A stretch of 64,000 nt of DNA, taken from positions 3,224,001 through 3,288,000 of the forward strand of contig NZ_CP154261.1 in NCBI RefSeq assembly GCF_039511225.1, in the 5' to 3' direction. The stretch comes from Sphingobacterium multivorum (GTDB taxonomy: Bacteria; Bacteroidota; Bacteroidia; Sphingobacteriales; Sphingobacteriaceae). A model generated the notes under the pieces. The model worked only from the letters and a program-made list of their open reading frames with translations. It ran no database searches and was not told the DNA's origin. Made by a program: the position numbers and the translations under genes. Shown here in pieces: positions 63,002 to 64,000 of this stretch (position 1 is its first letter; each line of letters begins with the position of its first letter).

Positions 63002-64000
63002 GTGTCGTTAGAGAAACTAAAACTTAGCAAAAGATTGACTGCTACGATGACCGAACTCGGTTATCTGGCTCCAAAGGAAATTCAAAGTAGATGCATTTCC
63101 AGAATTCTTGGTGGACAGGATGTGATTGCCATCGCTCCGGAAGGTGCTGGTAAAACCACAACTTATGTGTTATCTACCTTGATGAAGTTGAAATTCACAA
63201 CAGATGAAGCTCCGAAGTTTTTGATCTTGGCGCCAAATGAAGAACGTATCGACGAAATTGTTGAGAAATTCTACCAATTAAGCAAAAATAAAGGTCTTCG
63301 TATCATCGGATTGCGGGCTTCAGGCAGCATGGAAGAGGAAATCGAAGAACTAGTTGACGGCAAGGACATTGTTGTGGCAACGCCAAATCGCGCGAGAGCC
63401 ATTTACCTTAAGTTGGCATTGAATCTCAACCGTATTCAGACATTAATTATCGACGACGCCGAAGAGATTATCAAACAGGGTATGCAAAATCCTGTACGCG
63501 AACTGGCAGAAAGCTGTGGCAAAGTACAACATTTAATATTTAGTACTGTCGAACATCAAAAACTTTACGACATGGTCGACAATTACATGAATGAAGATTA
63601 TGCCGTTATCGAGGTTGATGAACTTGAGAATGACCAAGTGGACACCCTAGATCTATTATTATATCATGTACCTAATTTCACCACAAAGATCAATCTATTG
63701 AATCTTCTACTTCAAGATAAGGAGGTATTTCAAAAAGTAGTCGTCTTTGTAAACTCAAAACTTACAGCCCAAAAACTCGCCGGCAGTCTATTTGCTACTA
63801 ATAAAGAAGAAATTGCTATCCTCAATCCATTGTTCTACGATGATTTTGGCTATGAGACGATGGAAGATTTCAAGGATAATATCCAATCTCGGGTCTTAAT
63901 AATTGCACGGGAAAATACAAACGATGTTGACCTTTCCGCTGTTCCATTCATTTTTCAATTTGAGTTACCGAATGAAAAGGAAGAATTCTTAAATCATCTT
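63002..64000 (+). CDS. DEAD-box helicase-like protein with degenerate motifs, N-terminal part
   Basis: The frame starts with GTG at 63002, has AAAGGA-type bases 5-10 upstream, and is open to the end of the window (333 codons seen). The fold order is that of DEAD-box RNA helicases: a Q-motif-like opening (MTELGYLAPKEIQSRCISRIL), motif I APEGAGKTT, Ia-like APNEER, motif Ib ATPNRA, motif II in IIDDAEEI and the start of the second RecA domain (VVVFVNSKLTAQKLAG). Motif II reads DDAE instead of DEAD and motif III reads STV instead of SAT. Activity may be weakened or the protein may be a degenerate paralogue. The C-terminus is beyond the window. Confidence 0.85.
   Translation, partial: MSLEKLKLSKRLTATMTELGYLAPKEIQSRCISRILGGQDVIAIAPEGAGKTTTYVLSTLMKLKFTTDEAPKFLILAPNEERIDEIVEKFYQLSKNKGLRIIGLRASGSMEEEIEELVDGKDIVVATPNRARAIYLKLALNLNRIQTLIIDDAEEIIKQGMQNPVRELAESCGKVQHLIFSTVEHQKLYDMVDNYMNEDYAVIEVDELENDQVDTLDLLLYHVPNFTTKINLLNLLLQDKEVFQKVVVFVNSKLTAQKLAGSLFATNKEEIAILNPLFYDDFGYETMEDFKDNIQSRVLIIARENTNDVDLSAVPFIFQFELPNEKEEFLNHL

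Overview
The window reads as chromosomal DNA of a Bacteroidota, most likely a Sphingobacterium or a close relative in the Sphingobacteriaceae. The basis is the family mix (DUF3667, DUF5694, TIGR02757, an ABC permease fused to an M1 peptidase, a secreted MsrA-MsrB fusion, GMC oxidoreductase with a gluconate-dehydrogenase subunit-3 protein), lipoproteins with Bacteroidota-style lipoboxes, and several start sites preceded by the phylum's TAnnTTTG -7 element. I see no phage, plasmid, integrase, insertion sequence, CRISPR array or rRNA. One tRNA, Lys(UUU), lies at 6654-6726.

Layout. 1-6.5 kb: AI-2E-type membrane protein (cut by the window edge), a His-rich lipoprotein with a thioredoxin-like CxxC joined to GAPDH, a strong palindromic terminator, then TIGR02757 and a frameshifted pyrD on the minus strand, divergent from an ABC-F ATPase. 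6.6-7.8 kb: tRNA-Lys and about 1 kb of non-coding DNA with an 11-bp tandem repeat. 7.8-22.4 kb: membrane acyltransferase, AHSA1-like protein, metzincin-like lipoprotein with a discoidin domain, DinB, GNAT, three consecutive histidine kinases without a response regulator, YegP-like protein, a (TCTG)n microsatellite, an M60-like lipoprotein, a lone AraC-type HTH protein and another secreted HExxH protein. 22.5-30.6 kb: MocR regulator plus GNAT divergent from dxs, secreted MsrAB, LuxR regulator, DUF5694 and DUF3667 proteins. 30.6-41 kb: M14 peptidase, two oxidoreductases, YceI, an unknown protein, a rifampin ADP-ribosyltransferase with an extra N-terminal helical domain, an amidohydrolase, an ankyrin lipoprotein and a metallophosphoesterase.

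41.4-46.3 kb holds a likely operon: DUF2975 membrane protein, YozG-like HTH regulator, ABC ATPase and a 1068-residue ABC permease/M1 aminopeptidase fusion, preceded by a near-perfect operator-like palindrome. 46.4-49.2 kb: a Cys/Met-type PLP lyase divergent from an Lrp regulator with two Lrp-like boxes between them, then a bestrophin. 50-55 kb: a divergent sugar-oxidation locus (GMC oxidoreductase and subunit 3 on one side, TIM-barrel isomerase and Gfo/Idh/MocA dehydrogenase on the other) around a LacI-type palindrome. 55-64 kb: aspartyl protease, Xre-membrane protein, YihY/BrkB, an unknown membrane-anchored protein, a NarL-type two-component pair, an SMR transporter and a DEAD-box helicase-like protein (cut by the window end) with degenerate motifs.

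The most interesting items are the 41.4-46.3 kb ABC/peptidase operon with its own regulator and operator, the MocR-dxs pair with helically phased direct repeats, the Arr fusion, the sugar-oxidation divergon, and the pyrD frameshift. None is certain to be new; all function calls come from reading the sequence only.
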